A stretch of 64,000 nucleotides of DNA from Paucibacter_B soli (GCF_037482845.1 NZ_JBBHJW010000009.1:242429-306428), one strand, 5' to 3'; shown: positions 26,340-34,877, counted from the first letter of the stretch. Numbers and translations are program-made. Notes: generated by a model from the sequence alone, not told the origin.

Positions 26340-26792
26340 TCAGGCCGAGAGTCCGATCAAATCCACGCAGTGCAGATTGGTGGCGATCACCGCTGCAGCC
26401 GCATCCACTTCGCCCTGCGGGCCTGGACGGTAGTTCTGCGAGGCTTGCGACACCGGCAAAATGACCACGGGCTCATGGCCAAACTGGTCTGCGGTAATGT
26501 CGACCACGAAGTGCCCGTGGCCCTCGATCTCGGCCTCGACCCAGTAGTGCCCATTCCACTGCCCTCGGCTGTCCCGCGCGCCGAGTTGAACGGCCCCATC
26601 ACCTCCACGGACTCGGGCCCGGGCGATGCCAAAGCGATTCAAGGTCGACGCCACCAGGATGCTGGCGTAGAGACAGGCTCCCTGAGCAGCTGATCGACCG
26701 GGCTCTGGCGCCAGAAGGCCGGGCTCAATGGCGCGACGGCTGAGCTCGGCGGCCTTTAGAAGGCTTGCAACGGGGTCGGTGGAGTCAATCAC
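26340..26792 (-). CDS. Transglutaminase-like cysteine protease-fold protein (tentative)
   Basis: A 150-residue protein. The order of Cys in AQGACLYASILVASTL, His in NGHYWVEAEI and Asp in HFVVDITADQFG fits the Cys-His-Asp triad of transglutaminase/papain-like folds, though no close family is recognised. The GTG start overlaps the TGA of the upstream exonuclease by 4 bp, so it is coupled and co-transcribed. It is convergent with the GNAT gene, 1 bp away. Confidence 0.6.
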   Translation of the reverse strand: MIDSTDPVASLLKAAELSRRAIEPGLLAPEPGRSAAQGACLYASILVASTLNRFGIARARVRGGDGAVQLGARDSRGQWNGHYWVEAEIEGHGHFVVDITADQFGHEPVVILPVSQASQNYRPGPQGEVDAAAAVIATNLHCVDLIGLSA

Positions 26793-27583
26793 GGGCGTAG
26801 ACGACGGGGCTCTTTCGGCTCCTCGAGAGGTTTCCCTTCTCGATCCACCAGGCGACCGTCCAGGTAGACATTGACCTGGCAACCGTTCATGCCGGTGTGA
26901 GTCCCACCAGTTCGCTCGAGCGCTTGGGCGCGGTCCTTGTAGGAGACCTCCCACTGCGACTCAGCTGACGGATAGCCGCGATCCTCGTCGTCATTCGTCC
27001 ACGCGCGGCCGAGGATCTTGCCGGCTTCGATGGTTTGAAGGTGGTAGTCGTGACGGGCTTGAACCATGTTCGCGCGCGCGGCCAGGGCCGCCTGATAGAC
27101 ATCCTTGAGGGCCCGGGCATCCAGCAGGGCATGGTGTCGGAGCAGCTTCATCGAGCGCTCGTGTTTGTCAAAGGCCTCGGCCCATCGATCACTGTTTTCG
27201 TCACCAGTGACTATTTTAGCGATGTCCAGGACACTGAGTCGTGAGCGGAGCTCATCGAAGAGGGCGGACTTCTGGAGCGCATCGACGACCAGGTAGAGGT
27301 CGGTCGGGTAGTCCGCGCACAGGACCAGTTCGCCATCCAGCGAGATCAGGAACTGCGCGAGAGCCTCGCCGGCTTGAGCGTAGTCGGTCACGACCGTGGC
27401 CGGATGCTGGCCGAACTGAGGGAGAACAATGTCCTGCACGAAAGGCGAGGCCTTCGCGTGCACCTTGGGCGCGCTCACCTCCAGGTAGAACTCCGCTCCA
27501 TTCTCAGCAACCAGTCCGGCGCTGAGCATGAGCGGGTTCTTGAAGTCGGTGAACTCGGTGTCGACGAAGACCTTCACTCGCAA
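26789..27583 (-). CDS. DEDDh 3'-5' exonuclease with Arg-Pro tail
   Basis: A 264-residue protein with an exonuclease fold: motif I VFVDTEFTDF (Asp-x-Glu), motif II LVLCADYPTDL (Asp) and motif III RHHALLDARAL (His-x5-Asp, DEDDh type). The DEDDh family covers DnaQ/RNase T-like enzymes that trim 3' ends of DNA or RNA. The C-terminal 100 residues after the fold are helical and end PKEPRRLRP, one of the shared tails. The start overlaps the preceding gene's stop region by 10 bp. Confidence 0.8.
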   Translation of the reverse strand: MRVKVFVDTEFTDFKNPLMLSAGLVAENGAEFYLEVSAPKVHAKASPFVQDIVLPQFGQHPATVVTDYAQAGEALAQFLISLDGELVLCADYPTDLYLVVDALQKSALFDELRSRLSVLDIAKIVTGDENSDRWAEAFDKHERSMKLLRHHALLDARALKDVYQAALAARANMVQARHDYHLQTIEAGKILGRAWTNDDEDRGYPSAESQWEVSYKDRAQALERTGGTHTGMNGCQVNVYLDGRLVDREGKPLEEPKEPRRLRP

Positions 27584-28062
27584 CTCCAGAGGCGAGCGGT
27601 TTCCTTGGCGCTGACTCGCGCCGCCTCAGCCAGGCTCTTGATCTGCGGATCCGCGGACATGGCCGCTACCTTGCCATAAGTTTCTGAGACACGCACCAGG
27701 CGCGCGCTGGCATCCTTCATGGCCATGTCAAGATGCTGCAGCGCGACCTCGCGCCCGGAAGCGCTGAGTTGGTTGCGCAACAAGGTCAGCTGCCGCAGAC
27801 CTTCGGCCGTGGCCGCAACCTCCTGAGCCACGGCCCCGGCCATCATGGCGGCGCCGACGCTACCCGCGGTGGCGGAGCTTTTGTCGATGGACATCGATGA
27901 CACGGCATCGTGGAAACCGTCTATGGAGGCGTTGGCCGTGCCGATCACCGACTCGAGATCCGCCGGATAGAGCGCTCTAGCGCAGGCGAACGGCTGGGCG
28001 GCGAACGAGCATGCGGCCGCCAAAGAGAGTGCAAGAACGCACAGAAGCTTGGCGCGGCGCAT
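27574..28062 (-). CDS. Exported helical protein, unknown
   Basis: A 162-residue protein with a signal peptide (MRRAKLLCVLALSLAAACSFA). The mature part is alanine-rich and helical, with a Gly/Ala stretch that could be a weak membrane segment. The start was placed at the ATG overlapping the stop of the gene behind it by one base. It lacks the basic tail, as do all exported proteins here. Likely periplasmic; role unknown. Confidence 0.65.
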   Translation of the reverse strand: MRRAKLLCVLALSLAAACSFAAQPFACARALYPADLESVIGTANASIDGFHDAVSSMSIDKSSATAGSVGAAMMAGAVAQEVAATAEGLRQLTLLRNQLSASGREVALQHLDMAMKDASARLVRVSETYGKVAAMSADPQIKSLAEAARVSAKETARLWSCE

Positions 28063-28814
28063 CACAGACCCTTCAAGACACGGGAATCTTGGCGCGCCCA
28101 AGCGGCGGCCGCCTCGGCGCGAGCGTCCTCTTGGGCCTTGATGGCCTTGGGCAGCTCGACATGGTCTGCCATTTCGACGACCAGATTTACCTTCCGACTC
28201 GCATCGGTCCAGTGGACGCTGGCGCGCGTCACCACACCTGAGAGCGATTTCGACCAGCGGCCCCAGGTGGAGCTATCTGAGGGCTCCGGGCCTGGGCCAT
28301 CCGCCGGCGGCGTCGATGACCACGCCAGAGAGACGCTATGCATGCCTTCGCTCCCGCGATCCAGCAGGGCGCCATCAGTCGTCATCACGAAGGGGGCGCC
28401 AAAGCGAGCCTTCAATGAAGCGATGACCTGCTCCGGAGATGGGCGCACGCTGAACGTGGCCGTGCCTTCCCAGGTCATGGTGACCTTGGCGCGCCACAGC
28501 TCGGAGGTCGGCGTGAAGTACAGCTCAATCAGCTCCTGTCGATCCTCCTCCTCATGCAGGAGGTAGTCCACTCGGTACCGGCCGGCATTCAGGTTGCAAG
28601 AGGTCGTCGGCGAGGGAAGCTTGAAACCTTCCTTGCGGCGTGCGCCATAGGCTGGCAGCAGCTTTGCGCAAGACATACCGATCTGGAAGCCACGTAGCGT
28701 GGTCATCCCAGCGGAGCTGGGCTCTGGCGGGCTGGCGAGGGGCTGGGCGATAGCTTGGGTGCCGGCGGACAGGAGCAATGCTGCGGCCAGGGCGGCGGTG
28801 ATTGAGGTTCGCAT
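28062..28814 (-). CDS. Exported protein, unknown
   Basis: A 250-residue protein with a signal peptide (MRTSITAALAAALLLSAGTQAIA). The mature part has GMSCAKLLPAYGARR, TTSCNLNAGRYRVDYLL and a beta-rich stretch (LIELYFTPTSELWRAKVTMTWEG) that recalls small periplasmic beta-domain proteins. Two cysteines may pair. It is coupled to the following exported gene. I recognise no family. Confidence 0.65.
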   Translation of the reverse strand: MRTSITAALAAALLLSAGTQAIAQPLASPPEPSSAGMTTLRGFQIGMSCAKLLPAYGARRKEGFKLPSPTTSCNLNAGRYRVDYLLHEEEDRQELIELYFTPTSELWRAKVTMTWEGTATFSVRPSPEQVIASLKARFGAPFVMTTDGALLDRGSEGMHSVSLAWSSTPPADGPGPEPSDSSTWGRWSKSLSGVVTRASVHWTDASRKVNLVVEMADHVELPKAIKAQEDARAEAAAAWARQDSRVLKGL

Positions 28815-28844
28815 ATTGGATTCGTGACCAGTGACGTAAATAGA

Positions 28845-29192
28845 TCAACCTCGCTCGCGCTGACGTAGAGAAAGCTCTGCAGCCAAGCAATCCTGGAGGT
28901 CTCTTAGATTCCTGAGCGTGAGATGCGGAGCCAGCTGATCCAACAGGGCTTTCGTGAATGAGGCGGAGTCGGCGCTTGCGCTGTCGATACCCGCTTCAGC
29001 CAGAGCCCCCGACCTTGCCAGCCCGCAACCCAGATCCGTCGTTCGTTCCCAGGTCAGGGTGACGCGCTCAAATGGGCTATGGAAGATTGGCGGTGCAGAA
29101 GCGATTTCGCCGCCCGGCCCGAAAGGCTCGCGCGGCGGGTTTGCAGCACCGTAGGCCTGCAGATCGACTAGGTCGCGATGTATCGGCGGCAC
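28845..29192 (-). CDS. Possible small protein with GTG start
   Basis: A 115-residue ORF, 9 bp after the secreted nuclease stop. The middle and end (SPFERVTLTWERTTDLGCGLARSG ... LLDQLAPHLTLRNLRDLQDCLAAE) look protein-like, and RVTLTWE echoes the KVTMTWE of the next gene, so the two may be related. No signal peptide is visible from this start, and it lacks a strong ribosome-binding site, so the 5' end may be degraded. Confidence 0.45.
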   Translation of the reverse strand: MPPIHRDLVDLQAYGAANPPREPFGPGGEIASAPPIFHSPFERVTLTWERTTDLGCGLARSGALAEAGIDSASADSASFTKALLDQLAPHLTLRNLRDLQDCLAAELSLRQRERG

Positions 29193-29201
29193 GGAGGCTG
29201 C

Positions 29202-29870
29202 TCAGTTGGGGCAGTTGTTCTTCTGCCAGCACTCGCTGCGCCATTCCCATGGAGGAATCGGGCGCGCCCCAGCCCAGAGGCCAATCCGCCTGGCCTGAGC
29301 CTCCTCCTGCAGACGCAGGAACGTCTTGTCGCGCAGATATCGGCCATTGGCGGCTGTATTGGCCCAGGCCCAGCCATTGCGCACGAGCTCGGCGTTCACA
29401 TTGATGCCGTCCACCGTCAGGTCACAAACCTGGCGGCCGTAGCGGTCGTGGTCAGGGCAGCTCGCCGAGACCATCTTGCCCTTGACCAGAGCGGAGAGGA
29501 AGCGAGTCGCGGGTTCATTGAAGGGCTGCCCAATGCGACCGGTTTCCTTGTTGGTGTGCGAGGACTCGGGTGCGTCGATGGAGGCCAGGCGCACCTTCAC
29601 CTGCTCGTTCGACGCCGTCAGCACGATGACCGTATCTCCGTCGTCGACGTAGACAACCTTGCCGCCCTGGAAGCCGCCTTGACCGGTTGCAGTTGCGGAA
29701 GGCTTGCCACCGCCAGAGATCGCGTCATTGATGCGGCTTGAAACCTGGTGCTCGACGACCTTGGCGGCCACATTTTCCAGAATGCCGGCTCGGGCCATGA
29801 ATGGAGTGGCCAGCAGCGCGCAAGAGAGGGCAGCTGCGTTGAGGCATTTGAATGCTGTGTTCGATTTCAT
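29202..29870 (-). CDS. Secreted thermonuclease (SNase domain)
   Basis: A 222-residue nuclease with a signal peptide (CALLATPFMARA) and an SNase domain from about residue 70. Catalytic residues are placed as in staphylococcal nuclease: Asp in VDDGDTV, Arg in VRLASIDAPE and the DRYGRQV loop with its Arg. It degrades DNA or RNA outside the cytoplasm with calcium. Plasmids often carry such genes near transfer regions. It has its own promoter, divergent from the next gene. Confidence 0.85.
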   Translation of the reverse strand: MKSNTAFKCLNAAALSCALLATPFMARAGILENVAAKVVEHQVSSRINDAISGGGKPSATATGQGGFQGGKVVYVDDGDTVIVLTASNEQVKVRLASIDAPESSHTNKETGRIGQPFNEPATRFLSALVKGKMVSASCPDHDRYGRQVCDLTVDGINVNAELVRNGWAWANTAANGRYLRDKTFLRLQEEAQARRIGLWAGARPIPPWEWRSECWQKNNCPN

Positions 29871-29896
29871 GCGGGATCTCGATTGCGGTAGTGTAT

Positions 29897-29925
29897 AAGA
29901 TATCTCTTCCAGTCAAGCCTGTCAA
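29897..29925 (-). promoter_or_regulatory. Promoter of the thermonuclease operon
   Basis: On the minus strand: TTGACA, 17 bp, TATCTT, followed by ATACACTACC. A perfect -35. It drives the 29.9-26.3 kb minus-strand genes and partly overlaps the divergent plus-strand promoter. Confidence 0.7.
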
Positions 29926-29926
29926 G

Positions 29927-29953
29927 TTGCAGGTGTAGATGGTATGCTATATG
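29927..29953 (+). promoter_or_regulatory. Promoter, plus strand
   Basis: TTGCAG, 15 bp, TATATG in a GGTATGCTATATGCTGC context. The spacing is short, so activity is uncertain. Confidence 0.4.
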
Positions 29954-29979
29954 CTGCGAGCATAACTTTCGGGCCTTGT

Positions 29980-30501
29980 ATGACCTCCCTGCACGCTCCC
30001 ACATTTCCAAACGGTGCGCACGACATCGAGAAGCTGCTGAGCATTCTTGGCCAGTACCAACTCGACCCCTCGATGAACAGAATCGAGCACGAGGGGTGTG
30101 GTGTATTTCGCTTTCAGGGGAACTTCCTGAAGCTGAGTCACGCCTTCCAAGTCCGATCCAATGACGCAGACCTGGTGGTTCGGCTCTATGAGGCCATCAC
30201 GGCAAATCGAAGTCGCGCGGACTACCTGGCGGATGTAGCCTACCGTGAGGGCGCTGCCCTCGACTATCACGCGGGGCTGCAGGCCACAGGCAACGATGAA
30301 GCTTTTAGGTCTGCCAAGCGTGAATGGGCAGCCGTCCGGCCGCACGTAGCCGGAATGGTTGCTGGCGACCCCAATATCGATTCTGAGTTGGCTGCCCGCA
30401 TGCCAGGACATCAAGTAGTTCGAGTTGTTGATCGCGGGGCTAACAATGATGCAGTCAAAATCCCCGCCTGTCCGTCGACTCCTCGTCGCTCGCGACCATG
30501 A
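29980..30501 (+). CDS. Unknown soluble protein with Arg-Pro tail
   Basis: A 173-residue protein; an in-frame ATG lies 36 bp upstream but falls inside the promoter. It has a helical body (IEKLLSILGQYQLDPSMNRIEH, RLYEAITANRSRADYLADVAYREG) with no known domain. The last residues, TPRRSRP, are a shared tail, joined by a Pro/Thr-rich linker. The stop overlaps the ATG of the HAD-Nudix gene. Confidence 0.6.
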   Translation: MTSLHAPTFPNGAHDIEKLLSILGQYQLDPSMNRIEHEGCGVFRFQGNFLKLSHAFQVRSNDADLVVRLYEAITANRSRADYLADVAYREGAALDYHAGLQATGNDEAFRSAKREWAAVRPHVAGMVAGDPNIDSELAARMPGHQVVRVVDRGANNDAVKIPACPSTPRRSRP

Positions 30502-31529
30502 CGGTTGTGACTACTCTGGCCCCGGGCTGCAAGGCCATTCTGGCACTCGACATCGACGGAATCTTTCACCCGGAAGGGTGCCCTCCAGATGAGGAGTGGG
30601 CGCACCTATGGCGCTTCGAGGAAGCTCTTCGGGAAGTGCATGGTGTCGCCATCGTCATCAGCTCCGCTCGCCGGTGCGGCACCAGTCTGGCGGATCTCAA
30701 GTCCCATTTCTCGCCTGACATTGCGGCCCGCATTATTGGAGTGACGCCGGACCTCTACACACCTGGTGCTCAATACACCCGAGGCCTGCGCCAGTTGGAG
30801 ATCGAGACCTGGATGCTGTCCAATGCGCCTGGAATTCCGTGGCTTGCACTGGATGACCGAAAAGGCCTGTTCCATGAAGATTGCAATTCTCTCCTGCTAG
30901 TGCGCCACGCAGACGAGGGAGGTATCGGTTTGCAGCATGAGCATCTCGAGGAGATGATTCGACGCCTCACGATCATGTCGACTGCCTTGCAGGCGGCGCA
31001 CAATCAATCTCAACTCCCGACGCCAATGAGCACCAAGAAGAGTTACGTCATCATCATCGCTGTCTCACATGATGGCGCCGACTTCGTCCAACTGGTGAAA
31101 GACAAGGGGCCAGCCCACCTCATCGGCAAGCGCACCCATCCAGGCGGCGGCATTGAGACTTTCGATGAGTCGCCGCGTCATGCCGGGAAGCGAGAAATCT
31201 TCGAAGAGGCCGGCCTCGACATACCACTGGCATCCTTCGAGTTGGTCGGTTCTGATATCAACGACGCACGCGATTTGCACTTCGTCTTCGCTGTGGCCGA
31301 CATTTCTGGAGCCAATAGTCAAGAATCCGAACTCATTTCGGTTGAGAGCATCGACGCGGCCCTGAGTGCCGCGAACGGCCCCGACGCCGGTCTGTACGTT
31401 GATGACTTCCTGGACACCATGGCCAAGCTCATGCCGCGCATCAACACTCTTCGCGATCAAGCGAAGGAGTCCAAGGGTTTTGATTCGCAAAGCAAACATG
31501 GCGCCCGTCGCTCCAGCATGAGGATGTAA
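30498..31529 (+). CDS. HAD-like phosphatase fused to a Nudix hydrolase
   Basis: A 343-residue two-domain protein. N-terminal HAD core: nucleophile Asp-x-Asp in LALDIDGIFHP, motif II Ser in VISSARR and the acidic motif in WLALDDRKG. C-terminal Nudix domain from about residue 180: the box G-x5-E-x7-REUxEExGU is exact, from GGIETFDE to REIFEEAGL. Together they could clean up nucleotides or modified nucleic-acid ends. The tail is basic (ARRSSMRM). The gene overlaps the preceding one by 4 bp and is followed 2 bp later by another unknown. Confidence 0.8.
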   Translation: MTVVTTLAPGCKAILALDIDGIFHPEGCPPDEEWAHLWRFEEALREVHGVAIVISSARRCGTSLADLKSHFSPDIAARIIGVTPDLYTPGAQYTRGLRQLEIETWMLSNAPGIPWLALDDRKGLFHEDCNSLLLVRHADEGGIGLQHEHLEEMIRRLTIMSTALQAAHNQSQLPTPMSTKKSYVIIIAVSHDGADFVQLVKDKGPAHLIGKRTHPGGGIETFDESPRHAGKREIFEEAGLDIPLASFELVGSDINDARDLHFVFAVADISGANSQESELISVESIDAALSAANGPDAGLYVDDFLDTMAKLMPRINTLRDQAKESKGFDSQSKHGARRSSMRM

Positions 31530-31531
31530 GC

Positions 31532-32341
31532 ATGGAACTCGGTCTTCAGCTTCACAAGGTCAAAGGTGGTCGCGTGTTTGTCCGCGCAGCCCAGGCACAA
31601 TCTCACTACGACAGCCCGGTCCGTCGCGACAAATCGCACTACAAGGGTGCAGTGCTGCTGATGGGGATGATCGAACTCCCCAAGTCTGCGGACGTGGAGA
31701 GGATGCACTCCGTCCGCCTGAATTCCAACCTCTGGATGGACATCCGCAACGCCGCGAAGCCGAACTGCTTCTACGGCTCGAAGGACATCGCCGAGATGAG
31801 CATGGGAAACACACTCGAGCAATTCGGCTACCACGCTCACCTCTTGCCGGACAGCTTCGACGTCTTTGTGCGGGCCTCGATGCTGCCTCATGACGATCCC
31901 GAGCTGCGATGGGCACTGATCGCCGGGGCGGTGCAGCACCGGCTTGATGCTTTGCCGACGGATGGCCTGTACGAGTTCTCGGACTCGACCGAAGGCTTCC
32001 GACTCATCAGCGACAACACCTACAACGGCGAGGCGATCTCTGGCATCTTCCGTCACCCGATCTGGGGTCCTGGTGGCGACTTCGGCGTGGCCACGTGCCT
32101 GGAGCCCAAAAACTATCCCGCCTGGCTAGCAGAGGAGCGCTCGCGCAACAAGAGGCGTGAGCCCATCTTCGCTGAGTTCGCCAAGGAGATGGCTGAACGC
32201 TGCCCTGAGCAGCTCTTCTACAACTCACAGTACGCCGCAATGAGGGCGAGAATCTCCGATGAGGTGATTCGATCCGTTCTGGATCGCGAAGAGTTCGAGA
32301 TGCAGCGCCCCGTTGGATATCGGACAGGCGCTCGCCCCTGA
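31532..32341 (+). CDS. Unknown soluble protein with Arg-Pro tail
   Basis: A 269-residue protein, mixed alpha/beta, with no signal peptide or recognised motif. Charged segments (WLAEERSRNKRREPIFAEFAKEMAE) precede the tail YRTGARP. It is the third gene of a tight unit that also contains the HAD-Nudix fusion, so a role in nucleotide or nucleic-acid handling is possible but not shown. Confidence 0.6.
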   Translation: MELGLQLHKVKGGRVFVRAAQAQSHYDSPVRRDKSHYKGAVLLMGMIELPKSADVERMHSVRLNSNLWMDIRNAAKPNCFYGSKDIAEMSMGNTLEQFGYHAHLLPDSFDVFVRASMLPHDDPELRWALIAGAVQHRLDALPTDGLYEFSDSTEGFRLISDNTYNGEAISGIFRHPIWGPGGDFGVATCLEPKNYPAWLAEERSRNKRREPIFAEFAKEMAERCPEQLFYNSQYAAMRARISDEVIRSVLDREEFEMQRPVGYRTGARP

Positions 32342-32503
32342 ATCACTGGGCGGAGCTCGTTGCCTCGATGGAATTAAACGCGTTTACGCAAACTCGTCAA
32401 CTCGAGCCCTTAGACGGCTGATTCGTGCTCATTCAACGAGCAAGGTAACCAAGCCCGCGTGGTTGTTCATTTTTCGTCGAGTCGGCGTTCGTTTTTTGAT
32501 CGG

Positions 32504-32526
32504 TTATCCACTGTCTTTGTGGATAA
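32504..32526. promoter_or_regulatory. Inverted pair of DnaA boxes
   Basis: TTATCCACT (8 of 9 match) and TGTGGATAA (exact DnaA box on the other strand) separated by 5 bp, forming a 9-bp inverted repeat. The surrounding bases include T-runs (GTTCGTTTTTTGATC). This fits a DnaA-binding element of a replication origin or a DnaA-regulated promoter; no rep gene is adjacent in the window. Confidence 0.45.
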
Positions 32527-32578
32527 CTTCAGCTTCGAACATTGCGTCTGAGATATTCTCTTCGCAGAGAGCATCCAT

Positions 32579-33231
32579 TCAGACAAGCTGGCGCCTTTCC
32601 TGCTCGAGGTTCTCTCGAGCTTGGTGCTCAAGGTCTCTGTATGCGATTGGCGTCAGGAACAACTGAGGCCTTGCGAGCATTGCCTCGATGAACGCCCGGC
32701 GCTTGACTTTGTAGAGTTCGGGAGGCACCCAGCTGTATTCGATGGCCACCTGCTCGCAGTAGGTCGCGAACCTGGCCGGCGGCGCGCCAAGGATGCTCAG
32801 ATCGATGTCGATCATCAGGCGTTCTGTGGCGTCGACAGACTCAACGGCGCCGTGCTTGGTGATTTCGACCAAGCGCGCAACGCGCGCGATCCTGCCCGTG
32901 TCCAGGCCCAGGGCGCCGAGCACTCTCTTTGCGGCCTCGATGCTGCGGTCTTCGTTGTCCTTGGCTTGAGGGTCGTAAACGAGGTCATGGAACCAGAGCG
33001 CAAGACCAACTTCATGGTGTTCCGGCGCACCCTCACCCCAGACGCGGAGGTGCCCGTGCATTCCGCCAGGTGCTCGAGCGTGTGATACGCCCGCCCCTCG
33101 CTCCGCCAGCCCGTAAGAACTGCAGCGCAGACTCTTCCGCCCGGGTCGCCTATACCCAAGGCCTGCTGGTGCGATGCCCAATCGGCTTGCAGCTGCCCTA
33201 AGTTAACACGGCACACGAGAGACTTGTCCAT
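32579..33231 (-). pseudogene. HD-superfamily phosphohydrolase, interrupted by a frameshift
   Basis: The two halves of a COG4339-like predicted metal-dependent HD phosphohydrolase lie in different frames. The N-terminal half (LGQLQADWASH ... EGRAYHTLEHLAEC) is in one frame and the C-terminal half (HGHLRVWGEGAPEHHEVGLALWFHDLVYDP ... DNEDRSIEAA) is in another; they join by a -1 shift near 33058. The HD residues (FHDLVYD) are intact. No slippery heptamer is visible, so mutation or a sequencing error is likelier than programmed shifting. The minus-strand 3' end lies near the DnaA boxes. Confidence 0.65.
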
Positions 33232-33321
33232 CATCTGCTGGACCCGGCTGAAGGGTCGGTTTGGTTCACGGTCCTCTGGCCTTGGCGGCATTGAAATGCG
33301 GGGGCGTGGCCAGATCTTGGA

Positions 33322-33350
33322 TTGACTAGCGTATGTATGCTGCGTATAAT
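33322..33350 (+). promoter_or_regulatory. recA promoter
   Basis: TTGACT, 17 bp (with GCGTATGTATG), TATAAT: the closest to sigma-70 consensus in the window. No CTGT-N8-ACAG LexA box was seen around it, so strong constitutive expression is likely. Confidence 0.85.
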
Positions 33351-33385
33351 ATATCCGTTACGCGATCACATTTCAATACTTCCAG

Positions 33386-34429
33386 ATGTCCGACTCTACC
33401 GAACGCAACAAGGCCCTCGCGGCCGCCATGGCCCAGATCGAGAAGCAATTCGGCAAGGGCTCCATCATGCGCCTGGCCGAAGGCGAAGTCATTGAAGACA
33501 TCCAGGTCGTCTCCACCGGCTCGCTGGGGCTGGACATTGCGCTTGGTGTTGGCGGCCTGCCGCGCGGCCGTGTCATCGAAATCTATGGTCCCGAGTCCTC
33601 GGGCAAGACGACTCTGACGTTGCAGGTCATCGCTGAGATGCAGAAGCTGCAAGGAACCTGCGCTTTCATCGACGCCGAACATGCGCTTGACATCCAGTAC
33701 GCTCAAAAGCTGGGCGTCAATCTGCAAGAGCTGCTCATCAGTCAGCCCGACACCGGCGAGCAGGCTCTCGAGATCGTCGATGCGCTTGTGCGTTCTGGTG
33801 GCGTTGACCTCATCGTGATCGATTCGGTGGCTGCCTTGACCCCCAAGGCTGAGCTCGAAGGCGAGATGGGCGACTCCCTGCCCGGCCTGCAGGCCCGCCT
33901 CATGAGCCAGGCTCTGCGCAAGCTCACCGCCACGATCAAGAAGACCAACTGCACGGTCATCTTCATCAACCAGATCCGTATGAAGATCGGCGTGATGTTT
34001 GGCAGCCCCGAAACCACCACCGGCGGCAACGCGCTGAAGTTCTATGCCTCCGTTCGCCTGGACATCCGCCGTATTGGCTCGCTCAAGAAGGCCGAGGAAG
34101 TCATTGGCTCGGAAACCCGAGTGAAGGTCGTCAAGAACAAGGTGGCCCCACCCTTCAAGACAGCCGAGTTCAACATCCGCTACGGCCAGGGTGTTGACCG
34201 TGCCGACGAAGTCATTGACATGGGTGTGAACTTCAAGATCTTGGACAAGTCAGGCGCCTGGTATGCATACCGCGGCGAAAAGATCGGGCAAGGCAAGGAC
34301 AACTCGCGCGAGTTTCTCCTGTCGAACCCTAATGTGTTTGCCGAGATCGAAGCGCAAGTTCGTGAGAAGGCGTTTGGTGCTTTGCGCGCAGCAAGTGCTC
34401 CAGCCGCCACCGGTGAAATCGCAGACTGA
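33386..34429 (+). CDS. recA: RecA recombinase
   Basis: A full-length 347-residue RecA, which forms filaments on single-stranded DNA and promotes strand exchange. Walker A is GPESSGKTT, Walker B DLIVIDSVAAL, the MAW/loop 2 region is GVMFGSPETTTGGNALKFY, and the basic C-terminal domain precedes a short acidic end. Residues match chromosomal RecA of beta-proteobacteria closely. Plasmid-borne recA is uncommon and fits a megaplasmid that brings its own recombination set (recJ, rdgC, topoisomerase IV). It lacks the Arg-Pro tail. Confidence 0.95.
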   Translation: MSDSTERNKALAAAMAQIEKQFGKGSIMRLAEGEVIEDIQVVSTGSLGLDIALGVGGLPRGRVIEIYGPESSGKTTLTLQVIAEMQKLQGTCAFIDAEHALDIQYAQKLGVNLQELLISQPDTGEQALEIVDALVRSGGVDLIVIDSVAALTPKAELEGEMGDSLPGLQARLMSQALRKLTATIKKTNCTVIFINQIRMKIGVMFGSPETTTGGNALKFYASVRLDIRRIGSLKKAEEVIGSETRVKVVKNKVAPPFKTAEFNIRYGQGVDRADEVIDMGVNFKILDKSGAWYAYRGEKIGQGKDNSREFLLSNPNVFAEIEAQVREKAFGALRAASAPAATGEIAD

Positions 34430-34589
34430 TGGGTTTGGACGGCTCTAGTGATGTTGCAGCCTGTCTGTCGGCTGGCATGGATCGGCACCTATAGAAGCCG
34501 TTTGGGATCAACCAGCTTCGAGCTGCGTTCGAGAACATTCCGAAGCGGTAGTGTTATGGTGTTCTGCAAGGAGATCAACAACATCTTCA

Positions 34590-34877
34590 ATGGATGCGTG
34601 GCTGGATCAGCTCGCAAATGGCATGAGTCCTGACTTGGTTCACATCGCCAAAGTTCGGAGAATCCTTCTGGACCTGGGCGCTGAGATTGGTCCAGATGTG
34701 ATATCTGCTGGCACCTTCAGCATGGGCCCCATCGAGCGATGGCTGCACACGCCGGTTGATGCCTTTGGCGGACGATCACCATTTGTGGTGCTTGGAGAAG
34801 TTGGAGGCGATGATCTTGTCCGATCCGTGCTCCAACAGGCGATTCAGCAATCCAGCGTGGATAGCTCCCCCCAATAG
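34590..34877 (+). CDS. DUF2384 (MbcA/ParS/Xre antitoxin-like) protein, no toxin partner
   Basis: A 95-residue protein. The C-terminal half (PIERWLHTPVDAFGGRSPFVVLGEVGGDDLVRSVLQQ) matches the toxin-binding DUF2384 domain seen in RES-type and MbcA-type antitoxins. The N-terminal part is helical but lacks a clear HTH. No adjacent RES/MbcT toxin was found. It may be an orphan antitoxin or a DNA-bound regulator. The start is uncertain (an AAGGAG lies 16 nt upstream). Confidence 0.5.
   Translation: MDAWLDQLANGMSPDLVHIAKVRRILLDLGAEIGPDVISAGTFSMGPIERWLHTPVDAFGGRSPFVVLGEVGGDDLVRSVLQQAIQQSSVDSSPQ

Noticed and set aside
32545..32560. TCTGAGATATTCTCTTCGCAG resembling the recJ promoter core
   Set aside because: No -35 at the right spacing and no plus-strand gene downstream; it would only read antisense to the HD gene.
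34696..34711. GATGTGATATCTG, matching the shared promoter core
   Set aside because: It lies inside the DUF2384 coding sequence (DVISAG), has no start codon just downstream, and is likely chance.
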